Shown in pieces: positions 1-7,556 of a DNA stretch of 64,000 nucleotides (its first letter is position 1; every line of letters starts with the position of its first letter). Source of the stretch: Shouchella tritolerans (GTDB lineage Bacteria > Bacillota > Bacilli > Bacillales > Bacillaceae_D). Under the pieces are notes generated by a model. The model did not search any database. It was not told where the DNA came from and saw only the letters and a program-made list of their open reading frames with translations. The stretch is from assembly GCF_025770735.1 (NCBI RefSeq), contig NZ_JAODPB010000002.1:186001-250000 (forward strand), written 5' to 3'. Both the position numbers and the translations under genes were made by a program.

Positions 1-1
1 A

Positions 2-718
2 CAAGCAGCCAATGCGCTCTCGCTTGCGCTTTTAGATGAACTTGAAGCGGCTTGCGACTGGGTTGAACAAGAGAGCAGCATCCGTGTTGTTATTTTATCC
101 GGCGCAGGCGAAAAAGCGTTTTGTGCCGGTGCTGACTTAAAAGAACGGGCAAACATGACAGAAAGCGAGGCCATCTATGCGGTCAAGCGGATTGGCGAAG
201 TCATTGCCCGTGTTGAAAAGCTTCCACAGCCTGTCATTGCCGAAGTTGGAGGCAGTGCCTTTGGCGGCGGGTTAGAACTGTGCCTTGCTTGCGATGTCCG
301 CATTTTTGCCGAAGACCGTTTTTATGGTTTGACGGAAACAAAATTGGCAATTATTCCAGGAGCTGGAGGGACGCAACGGCTGCCTCGTTTAATTGGCCCA
401 GGAAAGGCAAAGGAACTGATTTTCACGGCAAGGCGTTTAACTGGAACAGAAGCCTGTAATTACGGTTTGTGCGAATGGGCACTGCCTCGAGAAAAAACAT
501 CCGCAGCCGCTTCACAGTTGGCGATCGAGATGGCGGGCAACGGCCCGATTGCGCTGCGAGCAGCAAAAAAAGCAATCAACGAAGGGGCAGCCCTTCCTCT
601 TGAAGCCGCTTTGGCTGTGGAACGCGAAGCATATTTGCAGACATTGCAAACCGAGGATCGTTTAGAAGGGCTTGCTTCATTCAAAGAAAAGCGCCCTCCC
701 GTTTACAAAGGAAAATAG
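2..718 (+). CDS. yngF: Enoyl-CoA hydratase/isomerase family protein, YngF-like (5' end outside window)
   Basis: The reading frame is open from base 2, so the start codon lies outside the window; about 238 residues are visible. It is a crotonase-fold protein: the oxyanion-hole segments FCAGADLKE and GGSAFGGGLELCLACD are present, followed by the family segment GAGGTQRLPRLIG. These proteins hydrate enoyl-CoA esters. Because the next gene, 14 bp downstream, is an acyl-CoA carboxylase beta subunit, the likely substrate is 3-methylglutaconyl-CoA in leucine degradation, as proposed for B. subtilis yngF-yngE, an operon expressed in the mother cell. The family is clear; the exact substrate is inferred from context. 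Confidence 0.9.
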   Translation, partial: QAANALSLALLDELEAACDWVEQESSIRVVILSGAGEKAFCAGADLKERANMTESEAIYAVKRIGEVIARVEKLPQPVIAEVGGSAFGGGLELCLACDVRIFAEDRFYGLTETKLAIIPGAGGTQRLPRLIGPGKAKELIFTARRLTGTEACNYGLCEWALPREKTSAAASQLAIEMAGNGPIALRAAKKAINEGAALPLEAALAVEREAYLQTLQTEDRLEGLASFKEKRPPVYKGK

Positions 719-732
719 GAGTTGAGAGCGAG

Positions 733-2262
733 ATGACATTTGAGCAAACCAAATTGGCGAAGGAAACGGAAATTTTTAAAGGCGGCCACACGAAATACCA
801 TCAGCAAAATGCGAAGAAAGGCAAACTGTTTGCCAGGGAGCGTTTGCAGTTGTTGCTTGATGACGGCTTGACTACTGAAGATGGCTTGTTTGCTAACTGT
901 GAAGCGGACAGTCTGCCAGCAGACGGTGTCATTTGTGGAATGGGTACGATAGACGGCAAGCCTGTTTGTGTGATGGCGAATGATTCGACTGTTAAGGCTG
1001 GTTCTTGGGGAGCGCGAACGGTTGAAAAAATCATCCGTATTCAAGAAACGGCAGAAAAATTGTCCGTGCCGTTGTTGTATTTGGTTGACTCGGCTGGGGC
1101 AAGAATTACTGACCAAGTTGAGATGTTTCCAGGGCGGAGAGGGGCAGGCCGTATTTTTAGCAATCAAGTAAAGCTGTCAGGAAGAATTCCACAAATTTGT
1201 ATTCTTTTCGGTCCTTCAGCGGCGGGCGGCGCGTACATTCCTGCATTTTGCGATGTTGTCATTATGGTGGACGGAAATGCTTCCATGTATTTAGGTTCGC
1301 CGCGGATGGCACAGATGGTTATTGGCGAGGATGTCACACTTGAAGAAATGGGCGGCGCCAGCATGCATTGCAGTGTGTCAGGCTGCGGCGATATTCTAGC
1401 CAAAAACGAGGAAGACGCAATTTCCCAAGCGCGTGCTTATTTAAGTTATTTGCCGCCAAGCTATAAAGAGAAGCCACCTAGTATAGAGGCACGCCCGCCA
1501 AAAGATGTGCCAAAAACGATCGAGGACTTGATTCCGCAAAATCAAAATGCACCTTTTAACATGTATGATTTGCTCGAGCGCCTCGTTGACAACGACAGTT
1601 TTTTTGAAATCAAGCGAAACTTCGCTCCTGAACTGATCACCGGTTTTGCACGGTTAAACGGACAGGCAATCGGCATAGTCGCCAATCAACCAAAAGCAAA
1701 AGGTGGAGTATTGTTTCCTGACTCAGCCGACAAAGCCGCTCGCTTTATTACACTTTGTGATGCTTTTCATCTGCCGCTTTTGTTTTTAGCGGATATTCCA
1801 GGCTTTATGATCGGTACCAAAGTCGAGCGTGCTGGCATTATCCGCCATGGCGCAAAAATGATTGCCGCTATGGCTGAAGCGACAGTACCGAAAATTTCCG
1901 TCATCATTCGAAAAGCATACGGGGCCGGACTGTATGCAATGGCCGGGCCTGCGTTTGATCCAGACTGTTGCCTCGCCCTTCCGCAAGCACAAATTGCGGT
2001 GATGGGGCCAGAAGCTGCGGTCAACGCCGTATATGCAAACAAAATGGCTGAACTCGGGGAACAGGAGCGAAAAGCGTTTATAGAGGAAAAACGTGAAGCA
2101 TATAAACGGGATATCGATGTTTATCGCCTTGCTTCAGAGCTAGTCATCGACGGGATTGTCAACGGCAATGACTTACGACAAGAATTGGTGCAGCGCTTTG
2201 CTTTTTATGAAAGCAAGCGGATGGTATTTAGCGAACGAAAGCATCCCGTTTATCCTGTTTAA
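733..2262 (+). CDS. yngE: Acyl-CoA carboxylase carboxyltransferase (beta) subunit, probably methylcrotonyl-CoA carboxylase
   Basis: 509 residues, the usual length for beta subunits of propionyl-/methylcrotonyl-CoA carboxylases. Two crotonase-like carboxyltransferase halves are visible: an N-terminal half with SAGARITDQVEMFPGRRGAGR and GPSAAGGAYIPAF, and a C-terminal half with ADIPGFMIGTKVERAGIIRHGAKM and AYGAGLYAMAGPAFDPD. The enzyme moves CO2 from carboxybiotin to an acyl-CoA; the biotin carboxylase and carrier subunits should lie upstream, outside the window. The start ATG has a GAGAGCGAG ribosome site. It is the last gene of the operon, followed by a terminator. Methylcrotonyl-CoA is favoured over propionyl-CoA because of the hydratase partner. 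Confidence 0.9.
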   Translation: MTFEQTKLAKETEIFKGGHTKYHQQNAKKGKLFARERLQLLLDDGLTTEDGLFANCEADSLPADGVICGMGTIDGKPVCVMANDSTVKAGSWGARTVEKIIRIQETAEKLSVPLLYLVDSAGARITDQVEMFPGRRGAGRIFSNQVKLSGRIPQICILFGPSAAGGAYIPAFCDVVIMVDGNASMYLGSPRMAQMVIGEDVTLEEMGGASMHCSVSGCGDILAKNEEDAISQARAYLSYLPPSYKEKPPSIEARPPKDVPKTIEDLIPQNQNAPFNMYDLLERLVDNDSFFEIKRNFAPELITGFARLNGQAIGIVANQPKAKGGVLFPDSADKAARFITLCDAFHLPLLFLADIPGFMIGTKVERAGIIRHGAKMIAAMAEATVPKISVIIRKAYGAGLYAMAGPAFDPDCCLALPQAQIAVMGPEAAVNAVYANKMAELGEQERKAFIEEKREAYKRDIDVYRLASELVIDGIVNGNDLRQELVQRFAFYESKRMVFSERKHPVYPV

Positions 2263-2299
2263 GGCGTAACGCTTGAAAATATAATGACAAATCCCTTTT

Positions 2300-2336
2300 G
2301 CCCGATAAGGCCAGTAACGGTCTTATGGGCCTTTTT
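2300..2336 (+). terminator. Rho-independent terminator after yngE
   Basis: GCCCGATAAGGCC pairs with GGTCTTATGGGC (one bulge) and is followed by CTTTTTC. It ends the yngF-yngE transcript. Confidence 0.8.
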
Positions 2337-2463
2337 CGTCAGGATAGATGATCATCAAACAATCACCCAACTTGATTTTCTTCTCGTATACGGCTAGGAA
2401 TATTTTGAGGACAGGCACGGTAACAACAGTAGACCTAATGTTGTCTCGTTTTACGATGTTCAA
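2337..2463. other. Short unexplained intergenic stretch
   Basis: Between the yngE terminator and the YrzI-like gene I see no convincing ORF or repeat-family copy. Confidence 0.4.
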
Positions 2464-2613
2464 TTAAAGATGGTGCCAATAACGCGTTTTGATCGCTTCT
2501 ATTTGCTTTTCGATTTTTTCGTCATGGATAAACGCTTCCAGTTCAGCTTGTGAACATTCTAAGTGCTTGCGCTTTTTAATGGTAATCGTGAAAAAAAGGA
2601 ATGAAAATGTCAT
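2464..2613 (-). CDS. YrzI-family small protein, paralogue 1
   Basis: 49 residues, starting at the ATG at 2613, which follows AAAGGAGG at normal distance; a longer in-frame ORF reaching to 2727 has no ribosome site. It has a hydrophobic N-terminus (MTFSFLFFTITIKKRK) and a charged helical C-terminus ending in HHL. It closely resembles the protein at 30448-30597 along its whole length. Both match the Bacillus YrzI family of very small proteins; in B. subtilis the yrzI operon mRNA is a known target of the ribosome-dependent endonuclease Rae1. The biochemical function is not known to me. A toxin-like membrane peptide is possible but inferred only. Confidence 0.7.
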   Translation of the reverse strand: MTFSFLFFTITIKKRKHLECSQAELEAFIHDEKIEKQIEAIKTRYWHHL

Positions 2614-2750
2614 TGTTTTTGCTGCCTCCTTTCTATTAACGGTATGCTTTTCGTCGTTGCCAGCTATTTTCACTTGGTTTTTCCAGGCTTGCTTTTCATG
2701 ACGAATCTCAGGACAAATGGCTCCCACTTGCTGTGCACGTGTATGAAACG

Positions 2751-2785
2751 ACCCCCTGCTTCTTTTTAATAAAGAGTGCAGGGGA
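2751..2785. other. Strong hairpin between the YrzI-like gene and the repeat-protein gene
   Basis: CCCCTGC and GCAGGGG enclose a mostly paired TTCTTTTTAATAAAGAG core. It lies just downstream (minus strand) of the 2830-4023 gene. It lacks a clear U-tract, so it may be a weak terminator, an mRNA 3'-end stabiliser or a processing site. Confidence 0.45.
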
Positions 2786-2829
2786 GGGACTGGGCCTGTT
2801 GATTAAAAGCCCATCGATTTTACTCCGTT

Positions 2830-4023
2830 TTAAAGGGTGAGCTCTCCAATGTTGTCCATTCCGCTTCTGGTACTTTGATTGGATTGGTCGATCATGATTC
2901 CTTTAGGCGTGCGTAGTTTGCTTTGCAGCAATGCTTTTTGGGCTGCATCAGCCGTATAGATGGTGCCAAATAAATCAAGTGTGCCAATTTTTTCGTTTAG
3001 AACATTCTCGGCTATCTTCTCTGTAATGGTTAATGTGTCGTCGACAATGATGGTCGTATTTGCTTCCAACCGCTCAACGTCTTCTAGGCTCCAGTCTTCT
3101 TTTTCGATAAAACGGCATGCAGTAGGGTATGAAAGAACGTCTGTTTCAAATCGGTCCAAGCGTTCGTACACTAAGTCTTCAAGTTCCTCATGGCAGACGA
3201 TGTAGGAAGTTGAGTGAATAGCAGCAAAAGCGGCTTTCAGTTGTTCTCTAGAAACGCCCTTTTGTAACAGCAACGGCTGTGTCGTGTATAGCGAGGTGCC
3301 ATTAAACCGCTTGATTGAATGTTCATTTAAGCGTAATGTCCCCTTCGTTGCTTGAAAGCCAGAAGGAACGACCGCCACTTTGCCAACAACAGAAGCCTTC
3401 TCGTAAAAAGCCTGCTCTTGTGTGATGTAAAGAAGCACTTTTCCGTTAATAGTGAGACGTGCAATTCTTTCTGAAAACAAGGTCATATCAAGGTCTGGCA
3501 TCAATTCGATCTTGCCAGTGACGATGATATGTTGGCTAGGTGGGAGGGCCTCTAAATAGCTGTTTGTCAGTTGAACGATGCCCGTTTCAATTCGGGGCAA
3601 GTGGTCTGTGTACGTTTCAACTGAACCAGAGACGGTTTTTAAAAGAAGGTTGACTGCCCCTTTAAGAGCGGGAGGAGCATAGACGCTACCGTTGACAACG
3701 ATTTGGCAGGCTGCCTGTTTGAGCTGCTCGATCGTCACATCCTTTGCGACTATAACCAGGCCGTTCACTAGAAAGGTACATGGTTCTAGCATCGCCTCCA
3801 AAAAGGCAGAATCAATGAGCAAACGACCGTTAACGATCCGTGCTTGATGACTCGTTTCCAATGTCTGGCCGATGTTGTTGATATTTAATTTTGAAAGGAG
3901 AGGCGCTGTCTCTTTTGCATAGAGTACAAGTCCGACATTTTCGATCTTTTCAATATCGCGGATGCTCTCTTCGGTGGCGTTCACCATGTTTAACAATCCG
4001 ACATTTCCAATCGTCATTCCCAT
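2830..4023 (-). CDS. Uncharacterised repeat protein co-transcribed with an ECF sigma factor
   Basis: 397 residues with no signal peptide or membrane segment that I can see. Much of the sequence is a succession of short hydrophobic strands ending in V-x-G or I-N-G turns (IVNGRLLI, FLVNGLVIV, VVNGSVYAPP, VSGSVETY, VTGKIELM, TINGKVLLY, VVGKVAVVP) spaced very roughly 20-35 residues apart, alternating with short helices. This periodicity suggests a beta-solenoid or polymer-forming, bactofilin-like fold, but I do not recognise a named family. The start ATG directly follows the sigma gene stop (TAAATG), with GAGGAGG just upstream inside that gene, so the two are translationally coupled. It may control the sigma factor or be its main target; both are inference. 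Confidence 0.75.
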   Translation of the reverse strand: MGMTIGNVGLLNMVNATEESIRDIEKIENVGLVLYAKETAPLLSKLNINNIGQTLETSHQARIVNGRLLIDSAFLEAMLEPCTFLVNGLVIVAKDVTIEQLKQAACQIVVNGSVYAPPALKGAVNLLLKTVSGSVETYTDHLPRIETGIVQLTNSYLEALPPSQHIIVTGKIELMPDLDMTLFSERIARLTINGKVLLYITQEQAFYEKASVVGKVAVVPSGFQATKGTLRLNEHSIKRFNGTSLYTTQPLLLQKGVSREQLKAAFAAIHSTSYIVCHEELEDLVYERLDRFETDVLSYPTACRFIEKEDWSLEDVERLEANTTIIVDDTLTITEKIAENVLNEKIGTLDLFGTIYTADAAQKALLQSKLRTPKGIMIDQSNQSTRSGMDNIGELTL

Positions 4024-4482
4024 TTATTCATCCTCCTCTAATTGTTTGCGCAGCGTCTTGATTGCTTGCGCCAAATGATAGCGTACGGTTGATGCCGTTA
4101 ACGCTGTTTGTTCGCTAATTTCATTGCTGGAAAGCCCAATCCAATAGCGTTTGAAAACAATATCACTTTGAATAGGGGAGAGGGAGCGAAGCAAGTCCGC
4201 TGTTTCGATCGCTGTTAGGCCAGCAAATTGAAAGGCTGGTTCGTTTGCTTCTTCCCACTCCGTTTCTCGTTGGAGCTTGCGCCGCTGGTCGATCAGCTCG
4301 TTTTTCATTACTCGATAAAACCATGCCTTTTGTTTATGGCGAGGCCACTGTTCAAGTTCGCTGTGTACCAATGCTTTCTCAAACGCGTCTTGAAGCAAGT
4401 CATTGGCTTCGTGTTCATGGCGGGCAATCGAATAAGCGAAGCGCCGTAAATCTCCATGTAAATCTTCAAACATTGCCAACAT
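4024..4482 (-). CDS. ECF-type RNA polymerase sigma factor
   Basis: 152 residues from the ATG at 4482. I chose it because AGGTGAG lies at the right distance, whereas the in-frame GTG at 4491 has none. Region 2 is visible (RRFAYSIARHEHEANDLLQDAFEKAL, with the DLLQDAF motif and the W..RVMKNELIDQRR segment). Region 4 is at the C-terminus (LSPIQSDIVFKRYWIGLSSNEISEQT...TVRYHLAQAIKTLRKQL). There is no C-terminal extension. The usual neighbour of such a factor is a membrane anti-sigma factor; here the only coupled gene is the soluble repeat protein downstream. The signal and regulon are unknown. I found no certain autoregulatory promoter upstream. Confidence 0.88.
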   Translation of the reverse strand: MLAMFEDLHGDLRRFAYSIARHEHEANDLLQDAFEKALVHSELEQWPRHKQKAWFYRVMKNELIDQRRKLQRETEWEEANEPAFQFAGLTAIETADLLRSLSPIQSDIVFKRYWIGLSSNEISEQTALTASTVRYHLAQAIKTLRKQLEEDE

Positions 4483-4667
4483 GTCACTCACCTATTCTGC
4501 ATCTGTCCTCCGTTCATTGTACATTCAATTAAGATTCATTTTTCTCCTCTTGTTAAGAGAACGTTTCAACGAACGAAACTGTTGGTCATTTGTTGAAAAA
4601 ATGTTTTAAACAATAGGAAGGGCTTCAAGAAAAGAGGATTTTAGTGGAAGGGAGGAAGTCATTATGT

Positions 4668-4711
4668 AGAAGAAAGCAGCCTTACCCTGTTACGTACAGA
4701 GATAAGGCCGC
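4668..4711 (-). terminator. Terminator of msmX
   Basis: On the minus strand GCGGCCTTAT pairs with GTAAGGCTGC (10 bp, two G-U pairs) with a further CTGT/ACAG inner stem, followed by TTTCTTCT. Confidence 0.7.
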
Positions 4712-4757
4712 TTTAGGGGCTTTTCATCATATCCGGTTTTAGAAGTGAGAACGTTTT

Positions 4758-5855
4758 TTAGCGAATGCGTTGTTCATTTTCTGGATTAAAGAAGTGTGCT
4801 TTATTCATATTAAAAGCAAGTTCAATCGTATCGCCGCTTTGGGCCGTTGTCCGTGAATCAACACGAGCGACGAATTCTTGGCCGTCAATCGATGAGTAAA
4901 GCACCATTTCAGCACCAGTCAATTCCGCTACATCGATCAATGCATTGATTTTCGTGTCTGGCGATGAAGAAATGAATACGGGCTCATCATGAATGTCCTC
5001 AGGGCGTATGCCGAGAATCAGTTCTTTATCTTGAAAGCCTTGTTCCCGTAAGATAGACATTTTTCCTTCTGGGACGCGTATGCGCTGTTCTTTGACAACG
5101 AAATCATTTCCATCTAAATGGCCTGAAATAAAGTTCATAGATGGAGAGCCGATAAAGCCACCGACGAAAATATTTTCCGGATTGTCGTACACATCTTTCG
5201 GTGTGCCGATTTGTTGGATAAAGCCATCTTTCATGATGACAATCCTTGTCGCCATCGTCATTGCTTCTGTTTGGTCATGGGTTACATAAATCGTCGTCGT
5301 TTGTAAGCGCTTATGCAATTTTGTAATCTCGGCACGCATTTGCACACGAAGCTTCGCATCCAAGTTGGATAGCGGTTCGTCCATCAAAAACACTTGCGGA
5401 TCACGGACGATCGCCCGTCCAAGAGCAACACGTTGACGTTGTCCGCCGGACATTGCTTTCGGTTTCCGGTCAAGCATTTCCTCAAGTCCAAGGATTTTCG
5501 CCGCATTATGTACGCGGGTTTTAATTTCTTCTTTTTTAAATTTGCGCAGTTTAAGCCCGAATGCCATATTATCGTATACGTTCATATGTGGATACAACGC
5601 GTAGTTTTGGAAAACCATTGCGATGTCCCGGTCTTTTGGAGCGACATCATTCATTCGTTTATCACCAATGATAAGGTCGCCTTGGGAAATCTCTTCAAGG
5701 CCAGCGATCATCCGCAATGTAGTGGACTTGCCACAGCCTGATGGGCCGACGAAAACAATAAACTCCTTGTCTTCAATGTCCAAGTTGAAGTCTGTAACAG
5801 CCGTAACATCCCCATCATATACTTTATACACGTTTTTTAATTGAATCGAAGCCAT
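4758..5855 (-). CDS. msmX: ABC transporter ATP-binding protein for carbohydrate importers (MsmX/UgpC type)
   Basis: 365 residues, the length of B. subtilis MsmX. Walker [10 protein letters not shown] is at about residues 37-45. Next come the signature [14 protein letters not shown], Walker [17 protein letters not shown] and the H-loop THDQTEAM, then a C-terminal regulatory OB-like domain typical of CUT1 importer ATPases. In Bacillus one MsmX energises several sugar ABC importers whose operons lack their own ATPase. Its stand-alone position here, with its own promoter region and terminator and no permease or binding protein nearby, fits that shared role. The ribosome site is GGAGGGG. Confidence 0.93.
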   Translation of the reverse strand: MASIQLKNVYKVYDGDVTAVTDFNLDIEDKEFIVFVGPSGCGKSTTLRMIAGLEEISQGDLIIGDKRMNDVAPKDRDIAMVFQNYALYPHMNVYDNMAFGLKLRKFKKEEIKTRVHNAAKILGLEEMLDRKPKAMSGGQRQRVALGRAIVRDPQVFLMDEPLSNLDAKLRVQMRAEITKLHKRLQTTTIYVTHDQTEAMTMATRIVIMKDGFIQQIGTPKDVYDNPENIFVGGFIGSPSMNFISGHLDGNDFVVKEQRIRVPEGKMSILREQGFQDKELILGIRPEDIHDEPVFISSSPDTKINALIDVAELTGAEMVLYSSIDGQEFVARVDSRTTAQSGDTIELAFNMNKAHFFNPENEQRIR

Positions 5856-5888
5856 TTGTCGTTTCCCCTCCTTAGTTATTGTTTGTAT

Positions 5889-5902
5889 TGTAACCCCTTA
5901 CA
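5889..5902. promoter_or_regulatory. Operator-like palindrome TGTAA-N4-TTACA upstream of msmX
   Basis: TGTAACCCCTTACA lies about 35 bp upstream of the msmX start and overlaps TACAAT on the minus strand, a likely -10 box. A nearly identical site, TGTAAGGGCTTACA, occurs at 7425-7438. The binding protein is unknown; the PucR-type regulator next door is one candidate. Confidence 0.4.
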
Positions 5903-5966
5903 TAAAGGTGACGCTATGGAAAATGTGCACAAAAAATAACGGTCAACCTGTGCAGCATGCCGCGGG

Positions 5967-6830
5967 TTATGGAAGCAGCAAAGCGACAAAGGCAGCGTTT
6001 GGAAAAGTGCGTATATCAATTCCAGTGACGGCAACAAACTTGTCGATTCTGTATTGTAAGCTATTGCGGTGCAAATGGAGTGTTTTAGCCGCTTTTGTGC
6101 TATTCATATTTTCGAGCAAGTACACGCGTACAGTCCTTACCAACTCTTTGTCGTCAACAATTTCCTGAGGAAGAAAATGGGCGCGCAGCTTTTTGAGCTC
6201 AAGCGAAGGGGTTTGCTTTAGTAAGTAAGCTAAACCAGCTTCCGCCGCTTGCAATACGTGGCGCTTCTTTTTTGTTTGATCGTCTTTCCAGCAAGCAAAC
6301 AACTCGCTTTCAAATCGCCATGCCGCCTTTGCTTTTTGCGCTTCCACTGGTGTACCCACCATGAACGAGATCCCGATGTAAAAGTCTGTTTCAATCAATT
6401 CGACAACTGCATCTAAATCAACATCCTCTGCGGCCGAAGGAAACAACAACATACCGGACATGCTGTTTTGCCATACGAAACAAGTATATAGAGGAAATGT
6501 ATTAAGGACCGCTTCACGAAAAGCGGCAAAGTCTTCAAGAGGCTTTTCCAATTGAAAATGAACAGCACAAATCGTTTCTTCTGTCGGCGGCTGTTGCCCG
6601 TCGCCGAACAAATAAGCATGCCATGCATGTTCTACTTTTGTTTGTGGAGCAGGAGGAGGCAGAGGTTCACTTAAAAGCAAAGACAACAAAAGCTGCTCTC
6701 TGTCTGTTAGCTTTTGGCGGTTAAAAGAAACAGTATCACGATTTTCTGATTGCAGCGCCCAACGATCCGACAGGTTGTCCCCAGGTTTCCATAACGCATG
6801 GGCAAATTGTGTTTTTAGTTCAGTGATCAT
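5967..6830 (-). CDS. PucR/CdaR-type helix-turn-helix transcriptional regulator
   Basis: 287 residues. The C-terminal 60 residues form the PucR-type HTH (VRVYLLENMNSTKAAKTLHLHRNSLQYRI...), with the characteristic N-S-T-KAA--L--HRNSL-YR pattern. The N-terminal 220 residues hold no sensor domain that I recognise. It is a DNA-binding activator or repressor of unknown effector. It is read in the same direction as msmX, 111 bp upstream of the msmX start, so a link to carbohydrate import is plausible but not shown. The start ATG at 6830 follows AAAGGTAAGTG. Confidence 0.8.
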   Translation of the reverse strand: MITELKTQFAHALWKPGDNLSDRWALQSENRDTVSFNRQKLTDREQLLLSLLLSEPLPPPAPQTKVEHAWHAYLFGDGQQPPTEETICAVHFQLEKPLEDFAAFREAVLNTFPLYTCFVWQNSMSGMLLFPSAAEDVDLDAVVELIETDFYIGISFMVGTPVEAQKAKAAWRFESELFACWKDDQTKKKRHVLQAAEAGLAYLLKQTPSLELKKLRAHFLPQEIVDDKELVRTVRVYLLENMNSTKAAKTLHLHRNSLQYRIDKFVAVTGIDIRTFPNAAFVALLLP

Positions 6831-6869
6831 CGTTCACTTACCTTTCCAGGTCTTTTTAGGCTAGTATAA

Positions 6870-6896
6870 CAAAAAAGAAGCCTCTCAGGGCTTCTT
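6870..6896 (-). terminator. Terminator for the small gene at 6973-7134
   Basis: Minus strand: AGAAGCC-CTGAGA-GGCTTCT followed by TTTTT. Its other side abuts a copy of the dispersed repeat. Confidence 0.75.
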
Positions 6897-6940
6897 TCAG
6901 ACTGTAGAAAAACGCTCGCATACTTCATCGTTTGTCTCGC
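6897..6940 (+). repeat. Dispersed intergenic repeat, partial copy (left end)
   Basis: Begins TCAGACTGTAGAAAAACGC, continues CTCGCATACTTC and TTTGTCTCG, then decays. It starts directly at the terminator. The family is described under findings. Confidence 0.7.
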
Positions 6941-6972
6941 TCTACCGTTTGCGTTTGTCGGACTACGAAAAG

Positions 6973-7134
6973 CTATGACCGCTTGCTTTGTTTTTCTTGG
7001 GGAATGTCTTCTTCAATCCGTCCGCCTGAGCGGGGGTTAACGGTTCCTCCATGTAAACCTTCATTCACATATCGGTCGACGTCCAGTTCAAATTTTGCCC
7101 GCGCTTCAGAGTCCCGTTTTTCTTTGTTTGGCAT
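6973..7134 (-). CDS. Conserved-looking small acidic/charged protein, unknown function
   Basis: 53 residues from the ATG at 7134, chosen because GGAGGG lies six bases upstream; an upstream in-frame ATG at 7158 lacks a ribosome site. Starts MPNKEKRDSEARAKFELD and contains NEGLHGGTVNPRSGGRI; hydrophilic, with no membrane segment. It has its own terminator. I do not recognise the family with certainty; it resembles the many short, probably sporulation-associated proteins of bacilli. Confidence 0.65.
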   Translation of the reverse strand: MPNKEKRDSEARAKFELDVDRYVNEGLHGGTVNPRSGGRIEEDIPQEKQSKRS

Positions 7135-7179
7135 GATCATCCCTCCTGGTATTAGCATGCACCAAAAGAGTCAAAATGA

Positions 7180-7404
7180 TTAAATATGCTGTTCTGCTTC
7201 ATACACATGGTAAAGCATTAAATCATGGATTGATTTTTCTAATTGCAATTGTTTATTTATGTCATGAGGGGCGTTTTGCCACAAAATCGAGCCGTCATGA
7301 TGGTACGTGCCAGCGACAAAGCGCCCTTCAAAATAGCAAGAAAAACTCCATTTTTGTTTACGGCCGTGGACAGAAAGAGGCTTGTATTGGAAATGGACAA
7401 GCAC
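7180..7404 (-). CDS. yheE: YheE-like small protein
   Basis: 74 residues. I chose the GTG at 7404 because GGAGG lies eight bases upstream; the ATG at 7419 would place the ribosome site inside the gene. The protein begins (M)LVHFQYKPL and ends with HDLMLYHVYEAEQ, both as I recall for B. subtilis YheE. The neighbours yheB and yheA match the B. subtilis yhe cluster. Function unknown. It is divergent from yheB, with an 18-bp inverted repeat just upstream of its start. Confidence 0.75.
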   Translation of the reverse strand: MLVHFQYKPLSVHGRKQKWSFSCYFEGRFVAGTYHHDGSILWQNAPHDINKQLQLEKSIHDLMLYHVYEAEQHI

Positions 7405-7422
7405 AGAAAACACCTCCATTTT

Positions 7423-7440
7423 TATGTAAGGGCTTACATA
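7423..7440. promoter_or_regulatory. 18-bp inverted repeat between yheE and yheB
   Basis: TATGTAAG-GG-CTTACATA is perfectly symmetric apart from the two central bases. It contains the same TGTAA-N4-TTACA core found upstream of msmX at 5889-5902. It is probably an operator acting on one or both divergent genes. Confidence 0.5.
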
Positions 7441-7459
7441 GAGTGTACCATAGGTGGCA

Positions 7460-7488
7460 TTTCATGATCAAAAAAAATCAGCTATAAT
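7460..7488 (+). promoter_or_regulatory. Putative sigma-A promoter of yheB
   Basis: -10 TATAAT at 7483-7488 with a weak -35 TTTCAT at 7460-7465, spacing 17. The expected start point (about 7494-7496) coincides with an ATG at 7495 that opens a 16-codon ORF. Confidence 0.55.
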
Positions 7489-7494
7489 AGAACA

Positions 7495-7545
7495 ATGGAT
7501 TTAGGTCCGCATTCCTGGAAAAAGGAGGAAGCCTGCTGGCATTAG
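7495..7545 (+). other. Possible leaderless 16-codon leader ORF ahead of yheB
   Basis: ATG at the predicted transcript start opens MDLGPHSWKKEEACWH, stopping at TAG 7543-7545 inside the loop of the hairpin that precedes the yheB ATG. It runs through the only good ribosome site (AAAGGAGG). Either a regulatory leader or chance. Confidence 0.3.
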
Positions 7546-7554
7546 AAAGCAGGC
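7531..7554 (+). promoter_or_regulatory. Hairpin between ribosome site and yheB start codon
   Basis: GCCTGCT (7531-7537) pairs perfectly with AGCAGGC (7548-7554). The Shine-Dalgarno sequence GGAGG ends at 7528, about 28 bases before the ATG. Folding would bring the two to near-normal distance. Alternatively translation starts at CTG 7536. Confidence 0.5.
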
Positions 7555-7556
7555 AT

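Noticed and set aside
4557-4760. GAGAACGTTT motifs near 4557 and 4746 as targets of the LacI-type regulator at 60498
   Set aside because: Only half-site matches. One lies downstream of the msmX coding region and the other upstream of the ECF sigma gene, with no functional link.
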